Assembly (NCBI RefSeq): GCF_029714285.1
Contig: NZ_CP121663.1
Coordinates: forward strand, 744,001 to 808,000
From: Rhizobium sp. CB3090
GTDB taxonomy: Bacteria > Pseudomonadota > Alphaproteobacteria > Rhizobiales > Rhizobiaceae
Direction of reading: 5' to 3'
Length of the DNA stretch: 64,000 nucleotides
Numbering within the stretch: position 1 is the stretch's first letter; every line of letters starts with the position of its first letter. The notes below the pieces were generated by a model. The model was given only the letters and a program-made list of their open reading frames with translations. It searched no databases and was not told the origin of the DNA. Both the position numbers and the translations under genes were made by a program. Shown one piece after another: positions 16,076 through 25,513 of this stretch.

Positions 16076-17383
16076 GTGGTGAGTTTCGAGGAAATCTTCA
16101 GAGAAACTGAGGCTTGGATCCGGACTGTTCTTCTTAATGAATGGACACTCTACCAGTGCGGATTGATCGTCCTGGGTTTCTTTCTTTCGGCATTCTCTGC
16201 AAAACGAATAGAGCCAGTCTTCGACGCGCGCGCACGCAAAATCAAGGGAAACCCGGACCTGCTGCGCGTTATTGTCGCCTTCCTGAGACGTCTGCGTTGG
16301 CTCTTCCTGATTGTTTGGTTGTGGCTGGTGGAAGGGGCTCTATCGCGCTATGCGTGGCCCTCCCATCGATGGCTTGTCGAAACGGCGCTGACCCTTACGG
16401 CGGCGTGGTTCGTCATAGCGGTGCTAACGAGGATCATCCGCAATCAGACCCTCGCACGCGTCGTCGCGATAGCGAGCTGGTGTTACATCGCTCTTTACAC
16501 CGTTGGGCTTGACGGCCCCGTCCTTGGAGCCCTTGACAGTGCTGCGGTCAGGATCGGCGCGGTAAAGCTTTCACTGCTCCTGATCATGAAAGCCATCGTT
16601 CTGGCGGTTGCGCTGGTCTGGCTTGCCGTACTGATGGGAAACGTCTCTTCTCATTGGGTTCAACGGTCCACGGACCTTTCCCCCTCTTTCAAGGTACTCA
16701 TCAGCAAGCTCATCAAGATCGGCTTGATCATACTGGCAGGGGCAATAGCCCTGTCGGCCACGGGGATTGACCTTACCGCCCTCACCGTCTTCTCGGGCGC
16801 AGTGGGCGTCGGCATCGGTTTCGGTTTACAGAAGGTCGTATCGAATTTCATTTCCGGGGTCATCATCCTGCTCGACAAGTCCATCAAGCCGGGGGACACG
16901 ATTTCGCTCGGGGAAACTTTCGGCTCGATCAGGGATCTGCGCTCCCGTTTCGTCTCGGTGATCACCAGAGACGGCAAGGAATATCTCATCCCGAATGAGG
17001 ACTTTATCTCGCAACAAGTGGTGAATTGGTCGTTTTCCAGCGACTTCGTCCGTATCGAAGTCGATTTTGGAACATCTTATGACAGCGACCCGCATGATGT
17101 CGTGCGCATCGCCATAGAAACGGCAAGGAGCATCCCTCGGATCGCGAATACCTATTCTGCACCGGTATGCTGGATGACAGCTTTCGGATCATCTTCGCTC
17201 GATTTCAAGCTGAGGTTCTGGATTTCTGATCCGAGTAATGGACTGACCAACATTCGCGGCGAGGTACTAATGGCGTTATGGGACGCCTTCAAGCAAGCAG
17301 GGATTTCGATCCCCTTCCCGCATCGCGAGATCATCATGAAGACGCCTGTCGAAATTGCCGAGCGCCCCGCTGAACGCGGATAG
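16076..17383 (+). CDS. Mechanosensitive ion channel, MscS family
   Basis: A 435-residue membrane protein with about five N-terminal hydrophobic segments. Next come the MscS pore helix and beta domain: FSGAVGVGIGFGLQKVVSNFISGVIILLDKSIKPGDTI, around residues 239-280, is a near-textbook TM3-to-beta signature. A C-terminal vestibule domain includes LIPNEDFISQQVVNWS. It opens under membrane tension to release solutes on osmotic downshift. The start is GTG-GTG with GAGAGGG upstream. It is a single gene, convergent with uxuA. Confidence 0.9.
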   Translation: MVSFEEIFRETEAWIRTVLLNEWTLYQCGLIVLGFFLSAFSAKRIEPVFDARARKIKGNPDLLRVIVAFLRRLRWLFLIVWLWLVEGALSRYAWPSHRWLVETALTLTAAWFVIAVLTRIIRNQTLARVVAIASWCYIALYTVGLDGPVLGALDSAAVRIGAVKLSLLLIMKAIVLAVALVWLAVLMGNVSSHWVQRSTDLSPSFKVLISKLIKIGLIILAGAIALSATGIDLTALTVFSGAVGVGIGFGLQKVVSNFISGVIILLDKSIKPGDTISLGETFGSIRDLRSRFVSVITRDGKEYLIPNEDFISQQVVNWSFSSDFVRIEVDFGTSYDSDPHDVVRIAIETARSIPRIANTYSAPVCWMTAFGSSSLDFKLRFWISDPSNGLTNIRGEVLMALWDAFKQAGISIPFPHREIIMKTPVEIAERPAERG

Positions 17384-17452
17384 AGCACCCTGTTGCCGCG
17401 GCTGGCGTTCGGCCGAGGCTTCAGCCTGTCCGACTGGTTCCCTTTCCAATCT

Positions 17453-18646
17453 CTAAAAGCTCTTCGAGAACTCGTCGGCTTTGCCGATCGCATGGATGAC
17501 GCCATGCAGCTCCGCCAGGCCTTTGAGCCGGCCGATCAGCGAATAGCCGGGATTGGTCGGCTTATCGACATCATCGCCGATCAGGTGTCCATGGTCCGGG
17601 CGCATCGGAATGAGGTGGTCCGGCCGGCCATCGGTGTGGCGGCGGGCCTCCTCCGTCAGGAGCACGCGCAGGATCGCGTACATATCGCTGCGCCCTTCCA
17701 GATGGGCCGCTTCGACAAAGGAACCGTCCGGCTCGATCGCCACGTCGCGCAGATGTGCAAAATTGATGCGCGATGCAAATTCGCGGGCGATGGCGAGTAC
17801 GTCGTTGTCGGCACGCGAACCGAGGGAACCTACGCAAAGCGTCAGACCGTTGGCCGGATGATCAACGCTACTGACGATACGGCGGATATCCGCCGCCGTC
17901 GAAACCACTCGCGGCAGACCAAAGAGCGAAATCGGAGGATCGTCGGGATGGATGGCGAGCCTTGCTCCAACGTCAGCGGCGACCGGCGCGACCTCGCGCA
18001 GAAAATTGTCGAGGTTCGCCTGCAGATCCCCAGCCGTCAGTCCTTCAAAGGATTCGATGGCAGCGCGGATCGCCTCGCGCCCGTAGCTATCCTCGCCGCC
18101 CGGAAGTCCGGCGATGATATTGCTCTCCAGCCTGCGAACTGCTTCTTCCGAGAGCCCCTTCAGCCGCTCCTCGGCACGCTGCAAAATCTCCGGCCCGTAG
18201 TTCGCCTCAGCACCTTTCCTGCGCAAGACGAAGACGTCATAGGCGACGAATTCCACCATGTCGAAACGCAGGGCAAGCGCCGTTGTCGGCATCTCGAAGC
18301 GCAGGTCGGTGCGCGTCCAGTCGACCACAGGCATGAAGTTGTAGCAGATCGTCTTGATGCCGGCTCGGGCGAGATTGACCAGCGTATCCTTCCAGACACC
18401 GATCGCCTGGACAGCGCCGGCGCCACCGAGCTTGATGGCGCTTGGAACCGGGATCGATTCGCAGACGCTCCACCGCATGCCCGCTGCCTCGACAAGGGCC
18501 TTGCGCGCCTCGATCTCCTCAGGCGTCCACACGCGGGAATGGGAGATTTCGTGCAGTGCGGTGACAATACCCGTTGCGCCGGCCTGACGCGCGTGAATGA
18601 GTGGAACGAGATCTCTCGGCCCGAACCAGCGCCAACAGCTCTCCAT
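17453..18646 (-). CDS. uxuA: Mannonate dehydratase
   Basis: A 397-residue TIM-barrel enzyme that dehydrates D-mannonate to 2-keto-3-deoxy-D-gluconate in hexuronate breakdown. It has the family opening MESCWRWFGPRD, GATGIVTALHEI, NFMPVVDWTRTDL, ARLAIHPDDPP with a metal-site His, FCVGS-like LCVGSLGSR, and NFAHLRDV. Length fits UxuA (about 394). GGGAGG six bases upstream of the ATG supports the start. It is divergent from a FadR-type GntR regulator, and paired operator sites lie in the shared region. Fructuronate reductase and uronate isomerase genes are not in the window. Confidence 0.94.
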   Translation of the reverse strand: MESCWRWFGPRDLVPLIHARQAGATGIVTALHEISHSRVWTPEEIEARKALVEAAGMRWSVCESIPVPSAIKLGGAGAVQAIGVWKDTLVNLARAGIKTICYNFMPVVDWTRTDLRFEMPTTALALRFDMVEFVAYDVFVLRRKGAEANYGPEILQRAEERLKGLSEEAVRRLESNIIAGLPGGEDSYGREAIRAAIESFEGLTAGDLQANLDNFLREVAPVAADVGARLAIHPDDPPISLFGLPRVVSTAADIRRIVSSVDHPANGLTLCVGSLGSRADNDVLAIAREFASRINFAHLRDVAIEPDGSFVEAAHLEGRSDMYAILRVLLTEEARRHTDGRPDHLIPMRPDHGHLIGDDVDKPTNPGYSLIGRLKGLAELHGVIHAIGKADEFSKSF

Positions 18647-18662
18647 GCCATGCCTCCCTTAT

Positions 18663-18673
18663 TTGTTGGTCAA
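18663..18673 (-). promoter_or_regulatory. GntR operator near the uxuA transcription start
   Basis: TTGTTGGTCAA here is the exact reverse complement of TTGACCAACAA at 18726-18736. It lies 17 bases upstream of the uxuA start codon, just downstream of a plausible minus-strand -10, so a bound regulator would block uxuA transcription. Confidence 0.68.
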
Positions 18674-18712
18674 CATAGCCATAAGTCGGCGAAAGTCTAT
18701 CCTCCTCCCTTC

Positions 18713-18742
18713 TTGACATCCCTTATTGACCAACAATATCTT
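18713..18742 (+). promoter_or_regulatory. Promoter of the GntR/beta-mannosidase unit with operator in the spacer
   Basis: A consensus -35 TTGACA (18713-18718), an 18-base spacer and TATCTT (18737-18742) form a plausible promoter. The operator TTGACCAACAA (18726-18736) fills the spacer, a classic repressor position. The site is repeated in inverted form at 18663-18673 on the uxuA side. Confidence 0.65.
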
Positions 18743-18761
18743 CTTGACAGTCGGAGGACAG

Positions 18762-19472
18762 ATGGCAATGGAAACCGCTGAGATCGAGGATAAGGGATCG
18801 GCGGTAGACCAGGTGGTCGATGCGATCCGGCGGCTGATGCGCGAGCGCAATCTCGGGCTCGGCGACGCCCTGCCCTCGGAAATCGAGCTGGCGGCGATGT
18901 TCAACAGCAGCCGCAATACCGTGCGCGAAGCGATCCGCATCCTGAAGGCCTACGGCATCGTCGAAAGCCGGCAAAAGGTCGGCGCCGTCATCACCGACCG
19001 CCGCCAACAGGCGCTGATGGAACTGTTCTCCTTCGCCATCGACATGTCCGCCGAAAGCTTCCTGGATATCCAGGGTTTTCGTCGGTTGATCGAGGTCAAT
19101 CTCTCCGATCTGCTGTTTCAGACTATCGACGAAGCCGGCATTGCGCGGCTGGAAGCCATCAACGACGCCATGAAAAAGGCGCCGGAACTGTCGGAGGCGG
19201 CGGAATTCGATTTCAAGTTCCATGCCGAGCTGATCAGCTTTGCCGATAACCATACGCTATCACAGGTCTACAGTATTCTGCAGCCACTGTTGCAGCGGCT
19301 GATGGAGGCCGGCAAGCGGTCCCGCATCGCGGTCGAAAGCGCCTACGACGAACATTGCGACATCATCGCTGCTTTGAAAGAGCGGGATCGCATCGCCTAT
19401 GCCTACCATATGAATCGTCATCTCCACGCCGGGCTACAGTTCATTCAGCCCAAAGAGCCACGACAGATTTGA
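18762..19472 (+). CDS. FadR-type GntR transcriptional regulator
   Basis: A 236-residue regulator. Its winged helix contains VVDAIRRLMRERNLGLGDALPSE and FNSSRNTVREAIRILKAYGIV, with an FCD effector domain after residue about 85. The start is ATG at 18762 or 18768, both preceded by TCGGAGGA. The upstream frame that reads back to 18726 overlaps the promoter and is not used. The gene faces away from uxuA and is followed 30 bases later by beta-mannosidase. Likely role: uronate- or mannoside-responsive repressor of uxuA, of itself and of the downstream glycosidase, working at the paired 11-bp sites. Confidence 0.9.
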   Translation: MAMETAEIEDKGSAVDQVVDAIRRLMRERNLGLGDALPSEIELAAMFNSSRNTVREAIRILKAYGIVESRQKVGAVITDRRQQALMELFSFAIDMSAESFLDIQGFRRLIEVNLSDLLFQTIDEAGIARLEAINDAMKKAPELSEAAEFDFKFHAELISFADNHTLSQVYSILQPLLQRLMEAGKRSRIAVESAYDEHCDIIAALKERDRIAYAYHMNRHLHAGLQFIQPKEPRQI

Positions 19473-19502
19473 CACAATCCCTTTCATGACGGACCGACAA
19501 TC

Positions 19503-21974
19503 ATGAAGAAGCTGGCACTCGACACGGGCTGGACCGTTTCCCGCCTTCGCGCACCGTCCACGGCGCCCTCCCTGCCCTCAACAATCCCGGCCGCTGTGCC
19601 TGGAAATGTCCATCTCGATCTGCAGTCGGCCCGGCTGATCACCGACCCCTATCTCGATGTCAACGAAATCTCCCAGGACTGGATCGGCCGTTCGGCCTGG
19701 CGCTATCGGGTGGCGTTCGACTGGAACAAGGAGAAGGCGGATCGGGTCGATCTCTCCTGCCTCGGCCTCGATACGGCGGCGCGCCTGGAGCTGAACGGCA
19801 CGTTGCTCGGCGAGACAAGCAATATGCACCGCAGCTATCGGTTCGACATTCGCGAGCATCTCAAGGAAGGCCGGAACGAGCTGATTGTCGATTTCGATTC
19901 CGCCTACGCCCATGGCGAGGCGATCCGCAGTGCGCTCGGTTCGTCCGCCGATATCCCTGCCAATTATCCGGGTCCCGGCAACCTCATTCGCAAAATGGCC
20001 TGCAATTTCGGCTGGGATTGGGGTCCAAGCGTCGTCACCTCAGGCATATGGAAGCCGATCGCCATCGAGAGCTGGTCGAAGGCGCGGCTTGCCATTGTCC
20101 GCCCGGAAATCACCTTGCAAGGCAGTGACGGTGTCGCACGCCTGCGCATCGAGACCGAATGGGCGGCCGAAGGCACGGATAGCGCGGCTCTGGTGATGTC
20201 GATCGGCGGCAAGCGATCCGAAGTCCGGATTGCGCAGGGCGAAACGCATGCCCTGGTGGAATGCCGCATCGACAATCCCGAAATCTGGTGGCCGCACGGG
20301 CTCGGCGAGCAGCCGCTCTATGATCTCGATCTTCAGCTTCTGGGCTCCGACGGGGCGACGCTCGATCGCTGGCAACGACGCGTCGGCTTTCGCTCCGTGC
20401 GCCTCGACACCACGCCCGATGATATAGGCTCCGCCTTTACCCTCGTCGTCAACGACGTGCCGGTCTTTGCCCGTGGCGCCAACTGGATTCCGGAGGATTG
20501 CTTCCTGCCGCGAGTGACCCGGGAACGCTATCGCGAGCGGATCGCCCAGGCACGTGACGCCAATATGAACATTCTTCGCGTCTGGGGCGGCGGCATTTAC
20601 GAGACCGATATCTTCTACGAAGAGTGCGATGCCGCCGGCATCATGGTCTGGCAGGATTTCCTCTTCGCCTGCGCTGCCTATCCTGAGGAGGAGCCGGTCT
20701 ATGGCGAGATCGAGGCGGAGGCGCGCGAGGCGATCACCCGGTTGATGCCGCATCCCTCGCTCGTGCTCTGGAACGGTAACAACGAAAACATCTGGGGCTA
20801 TTTCGACTGGGGTTGGCAGGATGTGCTCGCCAATCGCCCCTGGGGCGCCGGTTATTATCTCGATCTGCTGCCGAAACTGGTTGCCGAGATTGATCCGACG
20901 CGACCCTATTGGCCCGGAAGCCCCTATTCCGGCTCGATGGATATTGCGCTGAACACCGACGAGCATGGCTGCAAGCACATCTGGGACGTCTGGAACGAAG
21001 TCGGCTACGAGACCTACCGCAACTATATTCCGCGTTTCTGCTCCGAATTCGGCTGGCAGGCGCCGCCGACCTACGCGACGCTGACCGAATCCGTGCGGGA
21101 GAAAAACCGAGCGCCCGCCTCCCCCGGCGTCCTGCATCACCAGAAGGCGACCAGCGGCAACGACAAGCTGATCAAGGGATTGGAAAATTGGTTTCCCGCT
21201 CCGGAAAACTTCGACGATTGGCTTTTCGTCACGCAACTCAACCAGGCGCGCGCCATCAGCCTCGGGGTCGACCACCTGCGGTCGCATCGCCCCACCTGCA
21301 TGGGCGCGATCGTCTGGCAGCTTAACGATTGCTGGCCGGTGACCTCCTGGGCGGCAGTCGACGGCGCAGGCCGCAAGAAACCGCTCTGGTACGCGCTGCG
21401 CAACAGCTATGCGCCGCATCTCCTCACCATCCAGCCGCGCGGCGACGGTCTTGCCGCCGTCGCCATTAACGACACGACCCTGTTCTGGCGCGTCCCTTTC
21501 ACCATTGAGCGCTTCGATTTCAACGGCACGCTACTCGCCCGCCATTCGGTCTGGCGCATCCTCTGCGACCGTTTCGAAAATGCCGAAATCTCGATCCCCA
21601 AGGATGTCGCGACGCCGGGCAATGCTGAACGCGAGTTCCTGCGCACCCGTCTCGGCGATGCTGAAGCATGGTGGTTTTTCGAAAAGGATATGAAGCTTCA
21701 ATATCCTGAGCCTCGTTTCGAGCTTCAGGCGGAACAGATCGCCGACGGTACCGCCGTCACGATCACGGCGCAATCCTTCCTGCGCGATCTCTGCCTGTTT
21801 GCCGACCGCATCAGCCCGAATGCCGAGGTCGATGATATGCTGGTCAATTTGATGCCGGGCGAGAGCAAGACGTTTCGCATCAAGGGCGTGTCGAAAGAGG
21901 CTTGGGACGATGCCGATCTTTCCTCTGTCGTTCGCACGGCCAATCAGGTCGCAGGTACAGCCCGGCCTCGGTGA
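19503..21974 (+). CDS. Beta-mannosidase, glycoside hydrolase family 2
   Basis: An 823-residue cytoplasmic GH2 enzyme with no signal peptide. The order is an N-terminal sugar-binding domain (residues about 1-180, with VPGNVHLDLQ and the characteristic ACNFGWDWGPSV), a beta-sandwich, and a TIM barrel. The acid/base Glu is in WNGNNE and the nucleophile Glu is in FCSEFGWQ. GANWIPEDCFLPR is also typical of beta-mannosidase. It removes terminal beta-linked mannose from imported oligosaccharides. It is probably co-transcribed with the GntR gene 30 bases upstream, and the GH94-like gene follows. A GC-rich hairpin (21962-21980) overlaps its stop codon. Confidence 0.93.
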   Translation: MKKLALDTGWTVSRLRAPSTAPSLPSTIPAAVPGNVHLDLQSARLITDPYLDVNEISQDWIGRSAWRYRVAFDWNKEKADRVDLSCLGLDTAARLELNGTLLGETSNMHRSYRFDIREHLKEGRNELIVDFDSAYAHGEAIRSALGSSADIPANYPGPGNLIRKMACNFGWDWGPSVVTSGIWKPIAIESWSKARLAIVRPEITLQGSDGVARLRIETEWAAEGTDSAALVMSIGGKRSEVRIAQGETHALVECRIDNPEIWWPHGLGEQPLYDLDLQLLGSDGATLDRWQRRVGFRSVRLDTTPDDIGSAFTLVVNDVPVFARGANWIPEDCFLPRVTRERYRERIAQARDANMNILRVWGGGIYETDIFYEECDAAGIMVWQDFLFACAAYPEEEPVYGEIEAEAREAITRLMPHPSLVLWNGNNENIWGYFDWGWQDVLANRPWGAGYYLDLLPKLVAEIDPTRPYWPGSPYSGSMDIALNTDEHGCKHIWDVWNEVGYETYRNYIPRFCSEFGWQAPPTYATLTESVREKNRAPASPGVLHHQKATSGNDKLIKGLENWFPAPENFDDWLFVTQLNQARAISLGVDHLRSHRPTCMGAIVWQLNDCWPVTSWAAVDGAGRKKPLWYALRNSYAPHLLTIQPRGDGLAAVAINDTTLFWRVPFTIERFDFNGTLLARHSVWRILCDRFENAEISIPKDVATPGNAEREFLRTRLGDAEAWWFFEKDMKLQYPEPRFELQAEQIADGTAVTITAQSFLRDLCLFADRISPNAEVDDMLVNLMPGESKTFRIKGVSKEAWDDADLSSVVRTANQVAGTARPR

Positions 21975-22104
21975 GGCCGGTCACAGGCCGAAACGGCTCG
22001 CGCTAAACTTTGCGATCTGAAACGGCAAATTGTCTCCTATGATCGAGCGGCGGCTTGTGATCTAGTATCGCTCACCCGACCCATGAATCAGCGAGAAACC
22101 GCTT

Positions 22105-25100
22105 ATGTCCTTGGAATCCAATCGCAGCTTTCAGACGCCACGGCGCGAAGAACTCGGTCTTTCCACGCTTTCCAATAGTGCCGGTCTGTCGGTTTCGGCG
22201 CTGCCGAACGGCACGCTGTTTGCCATCGACTTTGCCGACCAGCAGGGCAGCGTCATGATCAACCAGGTGCTCGGATCACCCGTCTATGGCGGTATCGGGC
22301 GCCTCTATCTTCGCGTCGGCGGTTCGCGGCCTGAGGTCGCCGAAATCGTCGGTCCAAAGGCCGCGGTGCGTTTCGGCCGTGACGAGGTCGGCTTTTGCTG
22401 GAGCGGCGAAACCGCTGGCATCAGGCATACGGTGCGGCTGCAGCTCCATTCTAGCGAAAGCGCCTGGTTTTGGCGGGTTTCGCTCGAAAATGCGACCGGC
22501 GACGCGCTTTCGGCCGATCTCGTGCTGGTGCAGGACGTCGGCCTTGGCGATCGCGGTTTCCTGATGAACAGCGAAGCCTATGCTTCGCAATATATCGACC
22601 ACCACGTTGCCGAGCACTCCGCTTTCGGACCGGTCGTGATGAACCGGCAAAATCTTAAACAAGGCGGCGGGCGCAATCCTTGGCTGGCGCAAGGTTGCCT
22701 CCAGGGCGCGGCAGCTTACGCTACGGACGTGATTCAGTTGGTGGTGCCCGCCCCAACCGGCGATGCTCAGATGGTGCCGGGCTTTGGCGTAAGCCTGCCG
22801 AGCATGCGCCGGCAGCACGAGGTTGCGTGCCCGGCAATCCAATCGAAGCCGCTCGCGCTCACACCAAACACTGCCGCAGCCGCAACATTCTTCGGCCTAT
22901 TCGTTGCCGATCACCCCGCAGCCTCCAGCGATGCCGACCTTGCAAGGCTTGACGTCTTACCGCAGGCTCTCAGCGAACTGGCTAAAACCGAGATTGCCGG
23001 GAATACGCCCGTTCGGAGCCTGGTGCAGGATGCGCCGCTATTCGTGACCGAGCCTTTGGACGAAGCTACGATCGAGCGGCTTTATCCCAAGCGGATGCTG
23101 GAAGAACGCATCGATGGCCAGCTTTATTCCTTCTTCGTGCCGGAAGGCTCGCTTAACCGTCACATCGTTCTGCGTGAGAAAGAGCGCGTCGTGGCTCGCC
23201 GTCACGGCGCCATTGTCCGCAGCGGCCAGAATATGCTGCTGGACGATCAGACGCTGGCCGCAACCTGTTGGATGCAGGGCATCTTCGCTGCCCAATTGAC
23301 GATCGGCAATACATCCTTCCACAAGCTCTTCTCGGTCTCCCGCGACCCCTACAATCTGACGCGGGCGAGCGGCCTGCGTATCCTGGTGGATCTCGGCGAA
23401 GGCTGGCGCCTGCTTGGCGTCCCCGCTGCTTTCGACATCGGGTTGAGTGATGTCCGCTGGATCTACCAGCTCGCCGGCCGTACGATCACGGTGACGGCAA
23501 TCGCTTCCGGCGACGACCCGTCGATGCGGTGGACGGTAACCGTCGAAGGCGCGGCCTGCCGTTTTCTGGTGTTCGGCCATATCGTGCTCGGCGAGCGTGA
23601 CTATGAAGCCGTCGCAAACATCGAGATCGATGCCGCGGCCAAGCAGATATCGTTCCGACCCCAACCGTCCTGGCTTTGGGATCGCTATCCAAATGCCGCC
23701 TACCATCTCGTCACCTCGACGCCGGACGCTTTCGAGGCTGTTGGCGGCGATGAGCTTCTTTACAGCGACGGCACGTCGCGCAATGGCCCTTTCATCGCGC
23801 TGAAGTCGCGCTTGACCCAAAGCTTCAGCTTCGCCGTCACCGGGTCGATGACCGATACGGCGGAAGGCAAACGTCTTGCCGCGCGTTACAAGGCCGGCGT
23901 CAGCAGCGAAGAAATGCTCACTCCTGCACAGAACTTCTGGAGCCATGTGATCCGCGGCGCGCGCATCGAAGGCGACGGGCCGGATCTTACCGCGCAGGCA
24001 GTGATGCTGCCCTGGCTTGCGCATGACGCGATCGTGCATCTGAGCGTGCCGCACGGCCTCGAACAATATACGGGTGCTGCCTGGGGGACGCGCGACGTCT
24101 GCCAGGGACCGGTGGAATTCCTGCTCGCCTATGAACATGATGCCGAGGTGAAGCAGGTTCTGAGCACTGTCTTTTCCGAGCAATATCGTGACCGGGGCGA
24201 CTGGCCGCAATGGTTCATGCTGGAACCCTATGCCAATATCCGCGCCGGCGAGAGCCACGGCGATATCGTCGTCTGGCCGCTGAAAGCACTCTGCGATTAT
24301 ATCGAGACGACGGGAGATCTTGCTTTCCTGACTGAAACCGTGCCGTGGCGCGCTGACGACACCATGCAACGGACCGAAGAAACGGCGACGATTTCGGCGC
24401 ATGTCGAAAAGCTGCTCGACACCGTGCGCAGCCGTTTCGTACCCGGCACCAGCCTTATCCGTTATGGCGAAGGCGATTGGAACGACAGCCTGCAACCGGC
24501 CGATCCGCACTTGCGCGACTGGATGGTGAGCAGTTGGACCGTTTCGCTGCTTTACGAGCAACTGGTGCGCTATGCCGCCATTCTGACGCTGGCGAGCCGC
24601 GGCGAAGAGGCGGAGACGCTCAAGGAAACCGCCGCCGCCATGCGCAGTGATTTCAACCGCCTCCTGATGCGGGACGGCATCGTCGCGGGTTACGGTGTCT
24701 TCGATCCGAGCCATGATGGTGTCGAGCTGCTGCTGCATCCGCAGGATACCCGTACCGGTCTGCATTATTCGCTGATCGCCATGACGCAGCCGATGCTGGG
24801 TGGTCTTTTCACGCCGGAGCAGCGGCATCAGCACATGAAGCTGATCGAGGACAATCTCCTTTTCCCGGATGGCGTGAGACTGATGGAAAAGCCGGCGACC
24901 TATGCCGGCGGCCCCGAGACTTTGTTCCGCCGCGCCGAATCCTCGTCCTTCTTTGGGCGCGAGATCGGGCTGATGTATGTGCACGCGCATCTGCGCTATT
25001 GCGAGGCGCTGGCCATTGAAGGAGATGCCGAAGGCGTTTGGAACGCGCTGGCGCTCGCCAATCCGATCGCGATCAGCGGCCGGCTCGACCATGCATCGCT

Positions 25101-25365
25101 GCGCCAGCGCAACACCTATTTCAGCAGCAGCGACGCCGCCTTCGCCGATCGTTATCAGGCATCGCATGATTGGGGTCGCGTCAAGGCAGGCGATATCGCC
25201 GTCGATGGCGGCTGGCGCATCTATTCGAGCGGCCCCGGTCTCTTTACGAAAAGCCTGATCAGCAATGTCTTCGGCTTCAAGCGGCACTTCGGCAAACGTA
25301 TCCGTCAGCCCCTATTGTCGGCATCGATTGCCATTTCCGAAGTCGAGCTGAATTTCGAAGCGTAA
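22105..25365 (+). CDS. GH94-like glycoside phosphorylase (cellobiose-phosphorylase superfamily)
   Basis: A 1086-residue protein. A long beta-sandwich region (about 1-600) is followed by an (alpha/alpha)6 barrel of the GH94/GH36-type clan. WGTRDVCQGPVEFLL, EGDWNDSLQPAD and HYSLIAMTQPM match the catalytic domain of cellobiose and cyclic-glucan phosphorylases. D794 in GDWND is the expected general acid. There is no signal peptide, so it acts in the cytoplasm, where phosphorolysis saves ATP by giving a sugar-1-phosphate. It is about 250 residues longer than classical cellobiose phosphorylase. It follows the beta-mannosidase gene by 130 bases, suggesting an oligosaccharide that contains mannose. 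The true substrate is unknown. Confidence 0.82.
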   Translation: MSLESNRSFQTPRREELGLSTLSNSAGLSVSALPNGTLFAIDFADQQGSVMINQVLGSPVYGGIGRLYLRVGGSRPEVAEIVGPKAAVRFGRDEVGFCWSGETAGIRHTVRLQLHSSESAWFWRVSLENATGDALSADLVLVQDVGLGDRGFLMNSEAYASQYIDHHVAEHSAFGPVVMNRQNLKQGGGRNPWLAQGCLQGAAAYATDVIQLVVPAPTGDAQMVPGFGVSLPSMRRQHEVACPAIQSKPLALTPNTAAAATFFGLFVADHPAASSDADLARLDVLPQALSELAKTEIAGNTPVRSLVQDAPLFVTEPLDEATIERLYPKRMLEERIDGQLYSFFVPEGSLNRHIVLREKERVVARRHGAIVRSGQNMLLDDQTLAATCWMQGIFAAQLTIGNTSFHKLFSVSRDPYNLTRASGLRILVDLGEGWRLLGVPAAFDIGLSDVRWIYQLAGRTITVTAIASGDDPSMRWTVTVEGAACRFLVFGHIVLGERDYEAVANIEIDAAAKQISFRPQPSWLWDRYPNAAYHLVTSTPDAFEAVGGDELLYSDGTSRNGPFIALKSRLTQSFSFAVTGSMTDTAEGKRLAARYKAGVSSEEMLTPAQNFWSHVIRGARIEGDGPDLTAQAVMLPWLAHDAIVHLSVPHGLEQYTGAAWGTRDVCQGPVEFLLAYEHDAEVKQVLSTVFSEQYRDRGDWPQWFMLEPYANIRAGESHGDIVVWPLKALCDYIETTGDLAFLTETVPWRADDTMQRTEETATISAHVEKLLDTVRSRFVPGTSLIRYGEGDWNDSLQPADPHLRDWMVSSWTVSLLYEQLVRYAAILTLASRGEEAETLKETAAAMRSDFNRLLMRDGIVAGYGVFDPSHDGVELLLHPQDTRTGLHYSLIAMTQPMLGGLFTPEQRHQHMKLIEDNLLFPDGVRLMEKPATYAGGPETLFRRAESSSFFGREIGLMYVHAHLRYCEALAIEGDAEGVWNALALANPIAISGRLDHASLRQRNTYFSSSDAAFADRYQASHDWGRVKAGDIAVDGGWRIYSSGPGLFTKSLISNVFGFKRHFGKRIRQPLLSASIAISEVELNFEA

Positions 25366-25513
25366 CCGCGAAGAGAGCCACCTAGAGCGGCTCGCCCCCC
25401 AATTTTGTAGTTGGCGGCGCAGGAGACAGGCTGCACCACGAGCGGCGGTCGACTTTCTGCCATTGCGAATCACGTAAAATAGCGATGACCATCGATCAAG
25501 CAGAGGGCAGGAT

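Noticed and set aside
20040..21419. 459-codon open frame opposite beta-mannosidase
   Set aside because: Antisense shadow. The plus strand carries the GH2 catalytic motifs.
21962..21980. Hairpin CCGGCCTC/GAGGCCGG over the beta-mannosidase stop codon
   Set aside because: The 8-bp stem has no following T-run and part of it is coding, so it may be chance in GC-rich sequence.
23038..25287. 749-codon open frame opposite the GH94-like gene
   Set aside because: Same antisense effect; composition is low-complexity and rich in Arg, Ala and Gly, and no ribosome site or motif is seen.
25380..25400. TAGAGCGGCTC after the GH94-like gene as a third intergenic repeat copy
   Set aside because: Only about ten bases match the repeat end. 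The core CCGTCCGGAAT is absent.
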